A DNA stretch of 56,051 bases from JAQCEJ01 sp040881995. GTDB lineage: Bacteria; Planctomycetota; Planctomycetia; Planctomycetales; Planctomycetaceae. Location: contig JBBECD010000249.1 in NCBI GenBank assembly GCA_040881995.1, positions 1 through 56,051 on the forward strand, written 5' to 3'. Both the position numbers and the translations under genes were made by a program. Shown here piece after piece: positions 1 through 9,022 of the stretch. Position 1 is the stretch's first letter. Each line of letters begins with the position of its first letter. The notes below the pieces were generated by a model. That model did no database searches. It was not told the DNA's origin and was given only the letters and a program-made list of their open reading frames with translations.

Positions 1-395
1 CGTTCCTCAAACTTCTTGAACGTCTCTCACACACCCACCAAATTGTCAAAGAGCAGTTTCGTCCGTCATCACGCTCTGGCGTCGCGTCCCCACAAAAACT
101 CGTGAGGTTGAACTGTTGCCAACCGCGTGATGACGAATAGCTTCACCGTCCGAATCGTCTGGAGTGCATATCGCACCCAGAAAATTCTGTCGGCGACAGC
201 GAAGCCGTCCCTCAAGGGGAGCCCCACATTCTATCGGCTGATTCGAGAGTGTCAACGGCTCGGAATCAAAAATTTTCCGTTCTTTGTCGTGGTTCTCTGC
301 CGCTGAGCCTCAGCGGACGATAAACTGGTTTGTTTTCGTGGCAACAACTTCCTGAACGGAAATTCTGACAAACCCTAACAGTTGGCGAGGAAATC
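1..395. other. gene-free left edge
   Basis: No gene recognised. The only reading frame here is a 69-codon frame on the minus strand with no familiar motif and no convincing ribosome-binding site. The final bases hold GGCGAGG about 5 bases before the GTG start of the next gene, which is the only signal I can support. Confidence 0.4.
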
Positions 396-1493
396 GTGTC
401 ATTCATCGGCATGCAGAAATTCGACCTGGATACCCCCACCTATTGCATCGACCTCGATATTCTTGAAGCGAATATCCAGAAAATGGCTGCGACCATCATC
501 GGTAAGGGGATGCAATGGCGTCCGCACGAAAAATGCCATAAAACCCCTGCGGTTGCATGGAAGCAAATTCAAGCCGGCGCGATCGGCGTGACGTGCGCGA
601 AAGTCTCCGAAGCCGAAGTGATGGCCGCCGGGGGAATTCGCGACATTCTCATCGCCAATATGATCGTGGGCGAGAAGAAATGGGAACGTGTCGCGTCGTT
701 ATGCCGATCCGCCGATCCGATTATCGCCGTCGACCATTTTGCGCAGGCTGAGCCGCTGGCGCAGATTTGCCACAAGCACGGTGTCGCTCCGCGCGTGATC
801 ATCGAGATGGATCTCGGTCTCAACCGAGTCGGCGCGCGTCCCGGCAACAACACCCTCGAACTCGCGCAAGCCATCTCGAAACTCAAAGGCGTGAAATTCG
901 TCGGCGTGATGGGGTACGAAGGACACTTGCTCACCGTCGAAGATCCCGATGAAAAGCGAAAGCAGATTTTCGCCGCAATGGATCTGTTGATTCAGGCCCG
1001 GGACGCGATGGTGAAGTCGGGCGTCTGCTGCGACATCGTTAGCGCAGGGGGGACGGGTTCCTTCCAGATTACGTCGGATTACACGGGGGGCGTGACCGAA
1101 TTGCAGGCCGGCGGCGGAATTTTCGCCGATCCTCTGTACCAGAACCGCATGGGGTTAAAAGGGTTGGACTATTCGCTCTCGGTGTTGGCCACCGTGGTGA
1201 GCCGGCCGGCGCTCGATAAGGCGGTGCTCGACTCCGGCCGCAAGACGCTGAATCCCGATCACGAAAAGCCGATCGTCAAAGGACGGCCCGACGCCGCGAT
1301 GGTCCGCATGAGTGCCGAGCATTGTGAGTTGTCGCTCGGAAAAGAGTCGCAAAACCTTAAAATCGGTGATAAAATTGAACTCATCCCCGGCTACGCCGAT
1401 TTTACGACGGTGATGCACGACCAGTTTTTCGGCTTTCGCGGCGATCGACTGGAAGTGATCTGGCCGATTCAAGGGCGAGGAAAGTTACAATAG
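396..1493 (+). CDS. D-threonine aldolase-like PLP enzyme (alanine racemase N-terminal fold)
   Basis: A 365-residue fold-type III PLP enzyme of the D-threonine aldolase/D-serine dehydratase-like family. The motif RPHEKCHK at residues 42-49 holds the probable PLP lysine (K46); a glycine-rich phosphate-binding segment (SAGGTGSF) lies near residue 217, and the C-terminal part has the His-containing stretches (EHCEL, VMHDQFF) that in this family bind a metal and substrate. Known relatives cleave or dehydrate beta-hydroxy-D-amino acids; the substrate here is unknown. GTG at 396 is chosen because a GAGG box lies 5 bases upstream; ATG at 411 is the alternative. Cytoplasmic, no signal peptide. A DUF1501 gene follows on the same strand after a hairpin, so co-transcription is uncertain. 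Confidence 0.85.
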   Translation: MSFIGMQKFDLDTPTYCIDLDILEANIQKMAATIIGKGMQWRPHEKCHKTPAVAWKQIQAGAIGVTCAKVSEAEVMAAGGIRDILIANMIVGEKKWERVASLCRSADPIIAVDHFAQAEPLAQICHKHGVAPRVIIEMDLGLNRVGARPGNNTLELAQAISKLKGVKFVGVMGYEGHLLTVEDPDEKRKQIFAAMDLLIQARDAMVKSGVCCDIVSAGGTGSFQITSDYTGGVTELQAGGGIFADPLYQNRMGLKGLDYSLSVLATVVSRPALDKAVLDSGRKTLNPDHEKPIVKGRPDAAMVRMSAEHCELSLGKESQNLKIGDKIELIPGYADFTTVMHDQFFGFRGDRLEVIWPIQGRGKLQ

Positions 1494-1532
1494 CCGAGCA
1501 TTAATACGACTCAATCGATTCGTGCGGACGAT

Positions 1533-1556
1533 GCCCCCCCGTCATTGACGGGGGGC
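1533..1556. repeat. GC-rich intergenic hairpin
   Basis: A run of C, then GTCATTGAC, then a run of G forms an almost perfect hairpin of about 10 base pairs with a 3-base loop, just after the aldolase-like gene. It could end transcription, but no T tract follows on the plus strand, so an intergenic palindromic repeat is equally likely. Confidence 0.5.
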
Positions 1557-1602
1557 TAAAAAACGGGGGCTAAAAGACGTCGCCGCGGTGGAGGAGAATG
1601 AG

Positions 1603-3063
1603 ATGATCAATCTGTTTCCGATGCATTCGCACCAGCGCGTGCTGCAGACGCGGCAGCTTCACCGTCGCGCGCTGCTGAAGATGGGATCGCTCGCGCTCGG
1701 CGGAGCGGCGCTGCCGTCGCTGATTCAGGCCCGCGAGCAGATCGATTATCGGGAAATCCGCGAACGAGCGACCGCGAAGAATTGCATCTACATTTTTCTG
1801 TGCGGCGGCCCTTCGCAGAACGACATGTGGGATCTGAAGCCCGAGGCTCCGGAAGGAATTCGCACGCTCTTTCAGCCGATCGAGACGAACGTGCCGGGAA
1901 TTCTCTTCAGCGATTTAACGCCGCAACTGGCGATGCACGCCGATAAGCTAGCATTTATTCGCTCGATGACGCATTCGGATAACGGTCACGGGACGGCGAT
2001 TGCCAGAACGTTGCACGGGATGCTTCCGCCGCGGCCGACGGAAGAGCATGCGGCCCGCGACGATCATCCGGGTTTGGGAGCGATATTGCACGCCGTGCTC
2101 GGATCGGGAGCGAATTCGTTGATCCCGCCGTGGGTGATTTTGCCGCGGCCGTTTGGAACCTATTCGCCGCCGTATAAAGGACAATCGGGAGGTTTTCTGG
2201 GAACGCAGTTCGATCCCGTGGCATTCAATAAAGAGCCCAAAGGCTCGCTCAGCGACGCTCTGCTAAAGCTCGATGCGGTTCAGTTATTGGATGGCGTTAC
2301 GGGCGCACGACTCGATGCGCGAAACACACTGTTGCAGGGACTGAGCGAAACGGATACGGGCAATCTCATCCCGGCGACCGAGAAAAACTGGCTCACGCAT
2401 CAGGAGCAGGCGCTATCGCTGTTGACGCAGCCGGAAGTGAAACGGGCGTTCGACATCCAGCTCGAATCCGACGAAACGCGCGACCGTTACGGCCGAAATG
2501 AGTACGGGCAGAGTTTTCTCATGGCCCGCCGGCTGGTCGAATCGGGCGTGCGGATGGTGAATGTCTTCTGGACGTTCTTCGACGCGAAAGGCTGCCAGTT
2601 CAATCTGTGGGATTGTCACGGCGTCCCGAACGATGTCTGCGGCATCGACGGACAAATCACCGGCAAGGCACAGATTACGCATCAGTATTGCACGCCTTCA
2701 TTCGACAAATGCTTTTCAGCGTTATTGGAAGACCTCGATCAGCGCGGGCTGCTCGACGACACGCTGGTAGTCGTGGCGGGAGAATTCGGGCGCACGCCGC
2801 GCATCAATAATTTCTCGGGACGCGATCACTGGGCTCACTGTTACACGCAACTGATGGCGGGAGGCGGCATCCGCGGCGGACAGGTCTACGGCGCCAGCGA
2901 TCCCCAAGGGGCTTACGTGAAGGATAAGCCGGTCACCCCCGATGATTTTGCCGCGACGATTCTCTACGCCTTCGGCATTTCGCCCGAGGTTCCGGTTTAC
3001 GACCGAACCGGCCGCCCGGTGCGCGTGACGACGGGGAACCCGGTTGCGGAGTTGTTCGGCTGA
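1603..3063 (+). CDS. DUF1501 protein (secreted, sulfatase-like fold), copy 1
   Basis: A 486-residue DUF1501 protein, a family expanded in planctomycetes and related by fold to alkaline phosphatase/sulfatase enzymes; its reaction is not established. The N-terminus has a twin-arginine-like leader (RRALLKMGSLALGG around residues 21-34), pointing to export. Family landmarks seen: CGGPSQNDMWDLKP, TQLAMH/RSMTHSDNGHG region, and near the C-terminus AGEFGRTPRINN followed by GRDHW. The frame opens at a GTG at 1588, but GAGGAG at 1591-1596 lies 6 bases before ATG 1603, so the latter is preferred. The usual DUF1549/DUF1553 cytochrome partner is absent next to it. Confidence 0.85.
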   Translation: MINLFPMHSHQRVLQTRQLHRRALLKMGSLALGGAALPSLIQAREQIDYREIRERATAKNCIYIFLCGGPSQNDMWDLKPEAPEGIRTLFQPIETNVPGILFSDLTPQLAMHADKLAFIRSMTHSDNGHGTAIARTLHGMLPPRPTEEHAARDDHPGLGAILHAVLGSGANSLIPPWVILPRPFGTYSPPYKGQSGGFLGTQFDPVAFNKEPKGSLSDALLKLDAVQLLDGVTGARLDARNTLLQGLSETDTGNLIPATEKNWLTHQEQALSLLTQPEVKRAFDIQLESDETRDRYGRNEYGQSFLMARRLVESGVRMVNVFWTFFDAKGCQFNLWDCHGVPNDVCGIDGQITGKAQITHQYCTPSFDKCFSALLEDLDQRGLLDDTLVVVAGEFGRTPRINNFSGRDHWAHCYTQLMAGGGIRGGQVYGASDPQGAYVKDKPVTPDDFAATILYAFGISPEVPVYDRTGRPVRVTTGNPVAELFG

Positions 3064-3381
3064 TTCGGTCTCAACGGATAAAGGGTATGGAAGTGAATGG
3101 ATGGCGTTCCAGATAAAATCAGAGTGCCCTCATCCATGATCCATCCACGTTATGCCAGAATGCTTTAGCTATTTTTTTGCAGGTGGCGGAGGAGGCGAAG
3201 TTGGGATCTTCGCGGAAATATTCTCTGTGTCACCTTTGTTGTTAGCGGGATGCGAAGTTGATGACTTCAGTTGCTGGCTCGGGAGAGACCCATTATGTCC
3301 CTTAGACATAAATTCCCGGCCGGGTGGAGGTTGAGGTCGTTTGGTTCCCATTTATTGTCTTTCCATTATCAGAACACAAAA
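3064..3381. other. gene-free stretch
   Basis: Between the end of the first DUF1501 gene and the end of a convergent small ORF. Short frames exist on both strands (about 60 codons at 3152-3351) but they mirror each other and carry no recognisable motif or ribosome-binding site. I see nothing further. Confidence 0.4.
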
Positions 3382-3534
3382 TTAATTCTTCTGCGGCGGT
3401 GGCGACGTTTGCTTGGACTCTGCAACCGGATTATTGCGTGGCGGTTGCCCGGAACGACCGCCCCTAATTATTTCACCATTCGGCGGACCATTCTTCGAAA
3501 GCTGCTCCGGCGGATTTTCGTGTCGGTCACCCAT
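3382..3534 (-). CDS. 50-residue proline-rich small protein, coupled to upstream membrane protein
   Basis: Candidate small gene beginning with an ATG at 3532-3534 that overlaps the stop of the preceding DUF6338-like gene (ATGGGTGA), the classic arrangement for translational coupling. The peptide is polar and proline/asparagine-rich (NGPPNGEIIRGGRSGQPPRN in the middle, TSPPPQKN at the end), with no signal peptide or membrane segment. Function unknown. A longer frame opens at 3642 but runs inside the upstream gene. It may simply be a chance frame; the precise overlap is the main support. Confidence 0.4.
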   Translation of the reverse strand: MGDRHENPPEQLSKNGPPNGEIIRGGRSGQPPRNNPVAESKQTSPPPQKN

Positions 3535-4213
3535 CCGATGAATCTTTGTTTTCTTTACGTTGTAGTCGGATAAGTATTTGCTCGGCTTCTGCTTGCTGTT
3601 CCGGGGTGTGCGTAAATTCCTCTGAGAACTTACAGAATTCAACCATTAAGACGTCTGTTGCCGGAATCAGCAACTTCTTCGTCAAGTAGAGTGGAACACG
3701 CGTGTTGTCATCCAAAATCCATTGTACTTCTTCCATGACGAAATGTCCAGATCCGGGTCGATCCGGCCACTCTGTCGGCCACCCATACAAACGTCGTTGG
3801 CCATTGAGATGCAGGTAAATGTACCGTTTATCCTCATTGAATGCGCTGAACCACTCAGAGGGGAATGATGTCCGCTTCGTAATGCGGTCGGGAAGGCGAT
3901 TGTGAATATACCCGCTATTTGCGCAAAAGGTAAACACCAATCCCAAAACAATCGATACAAATATTGATAACAGGAACGCGGCACTGGTATTCCACACGCC
4001 TATCGTAAAACCCAAAGTGCCCGTCCACACCAGAAGCCAACCCGAGGGGATTACGACAGCTTGAATCAAAGCCGTGAAAATTAGCGCTTGCACGGTGCGT
4101 TCGAACGGCGATTTGGGTTCATGAGCCGTTAGGCCGTAAAATAACCAAGCGGCAATAAAGCCCGGAAGCAATTGATAAATCACTGAAATAAGCTCTGAAT
4201 CTACAAAATCCAT
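3527..4213 (-). CDS. DUF6338-like membrane protein
   Basis: A 228-residue protein with three or four hydrophobic segments in its first ~105 residues (LISVIYQLLPGFIAAWLFY; ALIFTALIQAVVIPSGWLLV; AAFLLSIFVSIVLGLVFTFC) and a soluble C-terminal half containing DKRYIYLHLNGQRRLYGWP and WILDDNTRVPLYL. The layout resembles DUF6338 proteins, whose role is unknown; I match it by overall pattern, not by a decisive motif. It is isolated on the minus strand, lower in GC than its neighbours, and its stop overlaps a tiny downstream ORF. Low GC and isolation are compatible with recent acquisition. Confidence 0.6.
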   Translation of the reverse strand: MDFVDSELISVIYQLLPGFIAAWLFYGLTAHEPKSPFERTVQALIFTALIQAVVIPSGWLLVWTGTLGFTIGVWNTSAAFLLSIFVSIVLGLVFTFCANSGYIHNRLPDRITKRTSFPSEWFSAFNEDKRYIYLHLNGQRRLYGWPTEWPDRPGSGHFVMEEVQWILDDNTRVPLYLTKKLLIPATDVLMVEFCKFSEEFTHTPEQQAEAEQILIRLQRKENKDSSDG

Positions 4214-4355
4214 TTCGCATCTCCAATGCGTCAGTCTAAGTGGTTCCAGCAGGATTGTACACTTGTTTTATTGCCTTGCAATAGTAATATCTAAATCTAT
4301 AGGTTGCTTAAAGAGAACTAATTGCAACTCCCAAATCCGATGGTAAAGGATCAGC

Positions 4356-5471
4356 ATGAGCGCGCGTTGGATTGCCGATCGGATGCAGCAGATCGACGCC
4401 TCGGGGATTCGAAAAGTCTTCGATCTCGCGGCGAATATGAAGGATCCGATCAACCTCAGCATCGGTCAGCCTCATTTTGATACTCCCGACCCGATCAAGC
4501 AGGCGCTGTGCGACGCCGTCTGGGCCGGGAAGAACGTCTACAGCCAGACGCAGGGGATCGCTCCTCTGATCAAGAAAATTCAGAGCAGCGTCAACGCCGA
4601 ATACGGCCACGCCGACCGCCCGGTCTTCATCACCAGCGGCACAAGCGGCGCTCTCATGCTCGCCCTCTGCACGCTGGTCAATCCGGGTGACGAGGTGATC
4701 GCCTTCGATCCGTACTTCGTGATGTACAAGCATTTAACGACGCTCGCCGGCGGGAAGACGGTGTTCGTCGATACGTATCCCGATTTTCGCATCGACGTCG
4801 AAAAAGTCGCGGCGGCGATTACGCCGCGAACGAAGGTCATTCTCGTCAACAGTCCGGCGAACCCGACCGGCGCCGTCGCCGGCGAAGAGGAACTGCGTCA
4901 ACTCGCCGAGCTGGCGCGCGATAAGGACGTCGCGCTCATCAGCGACGAGATTTACCGGGCGTTCTGTTACGACGGACCGTTCGCCAGCCCCGCCAAATGG
5001 AACGAACAGACGATCGTCATCGACGGCTTGAGCAAATCGCATTCGATGACCGGCCTGCGGCTCGGCTATTGTCACGGCCCGGCGCACGTGATTCAGCAGA
5101 TGATCAAGCTGCAGCAGTTCACGTTCGTCTGCGCCCCGCAGCCGGTGCAATGGGCGGCGATGTCGGCGCTCGATTTTTCGATCGACGACCGCGTCGACGA
5201 ATACCGCAAAAAACGCGATCTGATGGTCAGCGAGTTATCGACCGATTACGAAATTCATGGAGCCCAGGGGGCATTTTATCTGTTCCTCAAAACGCCGTGG
5301 GGGACGGGGACGGAATTCGTCTCCGAGGCGATCAATAACAATTTACTCATCATTCCCGGCAACGTTTTCAGCGGCCGCGATACGCACTTCCGGATTTCGT
5401 ACGCGCAGTCGGATGAGACGTTGCACAAGGGGATCGAGGTGTTGAAGAGGTTGGCGCGAACTAAACCTTGA
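4356..5471 (+). CDS. class I/II aminotransferase (PLP-dependent)
   Basis: A 371-residue fold-type I aminotransferase of the aspartate aminotransferase family. PLP lysine K227 lies in DGLSKSHSMTGLRLGY; the cofactor-binding aspartate is D197 in ALISDEIY; NSPANPTG around 165-172 and the C-terminal FRISYA arginine (substrate carboxylate) are also present. Exact substrates cannot be told from sequence; aromatic, aspartate or alanine aminotransferase-like activity are all possible. ATG 4356 is preceded by AAAGGA about 12 bases upstream. It stands alone between a minus-strand membrane protein and a toxin-antitoxin pair. Confidence 0.9.
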   Translation: MSARWIADRMQQIDASGIRKVFDLAANMKDPINLSIGQPHFDTPDPIKQALCDAVWAGKNVYSQTQGIAPLIKKIQSSVNAEYGHADRPVFITSGTSGALMLALCTLVNPGDEVIAFDPYFVMYKHLTTLAGGKTVFVDTYPDFRIDVEKVAAAITPRTKVILVNSPANPTGAVAGEEELRQLAELARDKDVALISDEIYRAFCYDGPFASPAKWNEQTIVIDGLSKSHSMTGLRLGYCHGPAHVIQQMIKLQQFTFVCAPQPVQWAAMSALDFSIDDRVDEYRKKRDLMVSELSTDYEIHGAQGAFYLFLKTPWGTGTEFVSEAINNNLLIIPGNVFSGRDTHFRISYAQSDETLHKGIEVLKRLARTKP

Positions 5472-5559
5472 CATTGACGCATGAACAGAGTTAGCGTAGA
5501 CTGCCGAGTGTCGCGTGGGATGATCGTGCCGTTTCAAGAGTTTGCTCAGCGTGATAGTG

Positions 5560-6240
5560 ATGGCCATGTTAAAACCAGCAACAAGTCAATTCGTCGGATG
5601 CGGTTTATACACCGTCGAGCAGGCGTCCAGTTTACTTGGGATTACGCCGAAAAAGCTCAAATATTGGCTCGGCTCTGAGGATATTGCCTCCGGATTTTTT
5701 GCGCGCATGTTCGCCGCTGAGGATCTCCTGACATTCGCGGAACTGATGGAGTTGCACTTCATCAAGATGTTTCGCGACGAGGGTGTTTCGCTGCAAACGA
5801 TCCGCAAGGCATCCCAAGCCGCCTCCAAAAAATTTCGTACGGTCCATCCGTTTTTGCTGAAACGTTTCGACACCGACGGCAAGTCGATATTCGCGACGTT
5901 GCAGCATCGGGAGAATGAACGAACCGTGGTCGAAGACCTCCGCCGCGGACAACTTGTCTTCGAGACAATCATCCGTCCGTTCTTCAAGAAATTGGACTAT
6001 CACAACAACGACGAGGTCGAACGCTACTGGCCTTTGGAAAAGAAAGGCCGGATTGTGTTGGACCCGATGCGAATGCACGGAAAGCCCATCGATTCGCAGA
6101 CCGGAGTTCCGGTCGACGTGATCCTCAATTCTTTGCACGCGGGTGGCGGACAAGATGAGCAAACGGTGGCCGAGTGGCTGGGGCTGCCGCAGGAAGCCAT
6201 TCAGACCGCGATTCTCTTCGAAAAGACCCTCGCCAGTTGA
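5560..6240 (+). CDS. VapB45-like antitoxin (MerR-type HTH plus DUF433)
   Basis: About 226 residues. The amino end has a MerR-like helix-turn-helix (LYTVEQASSLLGITPKKLKYWL), and the carboxyl end has the DUF433 pattern VIDSQTGVPVDVILNSLHAG followed by EQTVAEWLGLPQEAIQTAI, which is typical of VapB45-type antitoxins. It would bind its partner toxin and repress the shared promoter. The frame opens upstream (TTG 5542); ATG 5560 or 5566 are the realistic starts and neither has a strong ribosome-binding site. Its stop overlaps the toxin start by four bases (TTGA), showing a two-gene operon. Confidence 0.75.
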   Translation: MAMLKPATSQFVGCGLYTVEQASSLLGITPKKLKYWLGSEDIASGFFARMFAAEDLLTFAELMELHFIKMFRDEGVSLQTIRKASQAASKKFRTVHPFLLKRFDTDGKSIFATLQHRENERTVVEDLRRGQLVFETIIRPFFKKLDYHNNDEVERYWPLEKKGRIVLDPMRMHGKPIDSQTGVPVDVILNSLHAGGGQDEQTVAEWLGLPQEAIQTAILFEKTLAS

Positions 6241-6623
6241 AATACCTTTTCGACAACAATCTCTCTTTTCGCTTTGCCCATATGCTCGCGGCGCTGGGAG
6301 AAGATGTCGCCCCGCTTCGCCATGTTTTTCCGCAAGACATCAAGGATCCCGATCTGCTTGCCGCACTGAAAAATGGCCCGTTCGATGTGTTCGTCAGCAG
6401 CGAACGAGCGATGCGCACCAGGCCCACAGAAGCGTATCTGTTGAAATCGGCCCATGTCACCGCCTTGTTCTTTGGTCCGTTCTGGTCGAAGTTGACATTC
6501 TGGCAACAGGCGGCGTGGCTGGTTCAACGCTGGCCAACCATCGCCGGTTTTGCCAGCGGGGTCACAAAGGGCACCACCGCCACGGTAAAACACAATGGCA
6601 AGTCCGAGATCTTTCAACTGTGA
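6237..6623 (+). CDS. VapC45-like PIN-domain toxin
   Basis: A 128-residue PIN-like protein starting at TTG 6237, which overlaps the antitoxin stop (TTGA). Acidic residues expected of a PIN active site are visible: the N-terminal FDNNLS (D at about residue 6), DIKDPDLLAAL near residue 36 and FDVFVSS near 51. The pattern NNLSFRFAHMLAALGED...HV is typical of the VapC45 PIN-like group, presumed ribonucleases. The TTG start within the overlap implies that toxin synthesis depends on translation of the antitoxin. The frame extends upstream but that part overlaps the antitoxin gene. Confidence 0.75.
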   Translation: MKYLFDNNLSFRFAHMLAALGEDVAPLRHVFPQDIKDPDLLAALKNGPFDVFVSSERAMRTRPTEAYLLKSAHVTALFFGPFWSKLTFWQQAAWLVQRWPTIAGFASGVTKGTTATVKHNGKSEIFQL

Positions 6624-6676
6624 GCTGAAATACTCAGTGGCTCCACTCTGCTATTGAGGTCATTTTCGACGTTTCC

Positions 6677-6720
6677 TTGAACTTACCGTACGATATGATA
6701 TAAACGTTGATCGATATCAT
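6677..6720 (+). promoter_or_regulatory. candidate promoter and dyad before DUF1501 copy 2
   Basis: TTGAAC at 6677-6682 and TATAAA at 6699-6704 are separated by 16 bases, a plausible sigma-70-type promoter for the next gene. An inverted repeat, ATGATAT (6695-6701) with ATATCAT (6714-6720), overlaps the -10 region and could be an operator. Inferred from sequence only. Confidence 0.4.
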
Positions 6721-6732
6721 TCATTTGCGCGA

Positions 6733-8910
6733 ATGTCGTGGAAGCCCCCGAGGTGTCGTATGTGGTCATTCCCTGGTCGTCCTTATCGCTTGTGTGACGG
6801 ACTCACCCGACGTGAACTCCTGCAAATCGGCGGCTTGGGAGCTCTCGGGCTCACGCTCCCTTCTCTCCTCCGCGCTCAGCAGATTTCCACGGAAAACATT
6901 CCCCCCGAAGTGCTCAACGACCCGACGTTCGGGCGCGCGAAGAATGTCATCGTCCTCTGGATGCAGGGCGGCCCGCCGCAGCATGAGACGTTCGACCCCA
7001 AGCCGCACGCACCGGCGGAAATCCGCGGGATGTTTAAACCAATCCAGACGAACGTCGTGGGCACGCAGTTTTGCGAACTCTTGCCGCGGACGTCGTGCAT
7101 CGCCGATAAGCTGGCGATCGTCCGCTCGATGACCACCGGCAACGATCTGCATTGTGCCAGCGGTTATCACGTGCTGACCGGTTACCGTTACACCGGGCCG
7201 AATTCGCGAATGATCACACCGCAAGATTGGCCCTGGTTCGGCTCGCTGGTCAAAATGCTCAAGCCGAGCGAGAAGCTGCCGCCGTTGAGTGCCGTTTGGA
7301 TTCCCGACATCATGCGGCTGAACGAAAGCGTGACCCCCGCGGGTCAGACCGCCGGTTTCATGGGGAGCATGTGGGATCCCGATCGCTTCGTCGGCAATCC
7401 GCTCGATCCCGATTATCACGTCGAGGGACTCGATTCGGTCGGCATCTCGGGGGACCGCTTGAAATCGCGAATCGACCTGCTGTCGCATTTCGACCATCGA
7501 TTCGCGCTGCGCGAACGGGGAGAGGCGCCGCTGACGTACAATAATTATCAGGCACAAGCATTCGATATATTGACGACCGGAAAGGTCCGCGAGGCGTTTC
7601 AGATTCAGAACGAACCCGCCGCCGTCCGCGAAGCGTACGGCAAGACCGAATGGGGACAGAGCTGCCTGCTCGCCCGGCGGTTGATCGAAGCCGGCGCCCG
7701 GCTGGTGCATGTGAACTGGGCCCGCGAGCCGGGCGATTCCGCCGTCGATAATCCGATGTGGGATACGCACGCGCAAAACGCCGACCGTCTCGAAGACGTG
7801 CTCTGCCCGATTTTCGATAATACGTTCCCGACGCTCATTCGCGATCTCGAAGAGCGCGGCCTGCTCGCCGAAACGCTGGTGCTGGCGATTGGCGAATTCG
7901 GCCGCACGCCGAAAATCAACGGTGCCGGCGGCCGCGACCACTGGGGGCATGTCTTCAGCTTTGCGATGGCGGGGGCCGGCATCGCGGGGGGCCAAGTCTA
8001 CGGCGCCAGCGACAAAGACGGCGCCTACCCTGCGGAGAATCCCGTTCCCCCAGGCGACCTCACCGCGTCCATCTTCCATCTGCTCGGCATCCCGCACACC
8101 GGCACGTTCAAAGATGCCGAGCGACGCGAACACAAACTGACCGAAGGCTCGCCGTTGCGCGACGTGCTCGGCGTCGATCGCGCGAAACCCGATCTCACGA
8201 TCTCGGAAGGCGACCCGCAGCGCGTGCCGCCGTTTCACGACGCCCTACTGTTACGGCGTGATTTCACCGGCACGAACGCCCTGCGTCCGACCGATTTCGG
8301 ATCGCGTCCCAAAGGCTGGCGCGCGAAACCGATCGTTGCCGAAAACCCGAGCGATGCCTTCGGCGTGCATCTCAAATCGAGCGAAGGCGTCCCTCATGCG
8401 GCGATGGGGTTCGGCTTGAAAGGCGACAAGACCGCGGTCTCCATCGCGAAAGGGGCGAAAGCGATCGTCGCACAGGAAATGCGAAATCCCCGCGCAGGAC
8501 GGTTCGTCTTCACCGTCAAAGCGATCGGCGAGGGGATGTCGCAGGAATTCTACGAGCAGGTCTTTCTCCCGCATTTCACCTGCCGGATCATCATTTTTCG
8601 ATTCGCGTACATCTCGAAAGATCCCGAAGACCGGGAAGAGTTGGCCTCGTTGACGATCCAGCCGCCGTTCGCCGAGAATTCGTCCGTCGTTCCGATGACG
8701 TTTGAATTAAGCCAACTGCTCGACAGCGCCGCCCCCGGATCGAATTTCTCGATCGGCCGGGGCCTGGGCGTGGGCATCGTCGTCGAGAAAACCACCGACG
8801 GCGTGCTGGAACTCCCCGCCGAAGCGGGCCCGCACGCAGCCTGGATCCGCATTCCTGAAACCGACTTGAAATTCTTCAGCCGGACGATTAACGACAAAGT
8901 GGTGGTTTGA
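6733..8910 (+). CDS. DUF1501 protein with long C-terminal extension, copy 2
   Basis: A 725-residue protein. Residues about 20-50 form a twin-arginine-like leader (LTRRELLQIGGLGALGLTLP). The DUF1501 part covers roughly 50-465, with MQGGPPQHETFDPKP near 80, IGEFGRTPKINGAGGRDHWGH near 400, and LTASIFHLLGIP near 450. Beyond it are about 250 residues of a second region I do not recognise, rich in beta-type sequence (IIIFRFAYISKDPEDREEL, FSIGRGLGVGIVVEKTTDG). Ordinary DUF1501 proteins are 420-500 residues, so this is a fusion or family-specific extension. ATG 6733 or 6760 may be the start; neither has a strong ribosome-binding site. Probably exported and active outside the cytoplasm. Confidence 0.8.
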   Translation: MSWKPPRCRMWSFPGRPYRLCDGLTRRELLQIGGLGALGLTLPSLLRAQQISTENIPPEVLNDPTFGRAKNVIVLWMQGGPPQHETFDPKPHAPAEIRGMFKPIQTNVVGTQFCELLPRTSCIADKLAIVRSMTTGNDLHCASGYHVLTGYRYTGPNSRMITPQDWPWFGSLVKMLKPSEKLPPLSAVWIPDIMRLNESVTPAGQTAGFMGSMWDPDRFVGNPLDPDYHVEGLDSVGISGDRLKSRIDLLSHFDHRFALRERGEAPLTYNNYQAQAFDILTTGKVREAFQIQNEPAAVREAYGKTEWGQSCLLARRLIEAGARLVHVNWAREPGDSAVDNPMWDTHAQNADRLEDVLCPIFDNTFPTLIRDLEERGLLAETLVLAIGEFGRTPKINGAGGRDHWGHVFSFAMAGAGIAGGQVYGASDKDGAYPAENPVPPGDLTASIFHLLGIPHTGTFKDAERREHKLTEGSPLRDVLGVDRAKPDLTISEGDPQRVPPFHDALLLRRDFTGTNALRPTDFGSRPKGWRAKPIVAENPSDAFGVHLKSSEGVPHAAMGFGLKGDKTAVSIAKGAKAIVAQEMRNPRAGRFVFTVKAIGEGMSQEFYEQVFLPHFTCRIIIFRFAYISKDPEDREELASLTIQPPFAENSSVVPMTFELSQLLDSAAPGSNFSIGRGLGVGIVVEKTTDGVLELPAEAGPHAAWIRIPETDLKFFSRTINDKVVV

Positions 8911-8936
8911 AAGCGCGCGGGATTCGTTGCCACGAA

Positions 8937-8976
8937 GCTAACGCTCCGCTACGGAAACCCTTCGCGTCGCGGCTAA
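8937..8976. repeat. dispersed 40-bp repeat, family B copy 1
   Basis: Begins GCTAACGCTCCGCTACGG and ends TTCGCGTCGCGGCTAA. It matches 37 of 40 bases of the copy at 25124-25163, and a shortened copy lies at 39880-39905. All three lie at the 3' end of a gene. It is followed by a pyrimidine-rich CCCACTCTCCCC-type simple sequence up to about 9020. Confidence 0.75.
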
Positions 8977-9022
8977 CCTTCTTATCCCCCACTCTCCCCC
9001 TCGCCCACTCCCCCACTCTTCT

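Noticed and set aside
6766..8238. 490-codon minus-strand frame
   Set aside because: Shadow of the DUF1501 gene, which has clear family motifs on the plus strand.
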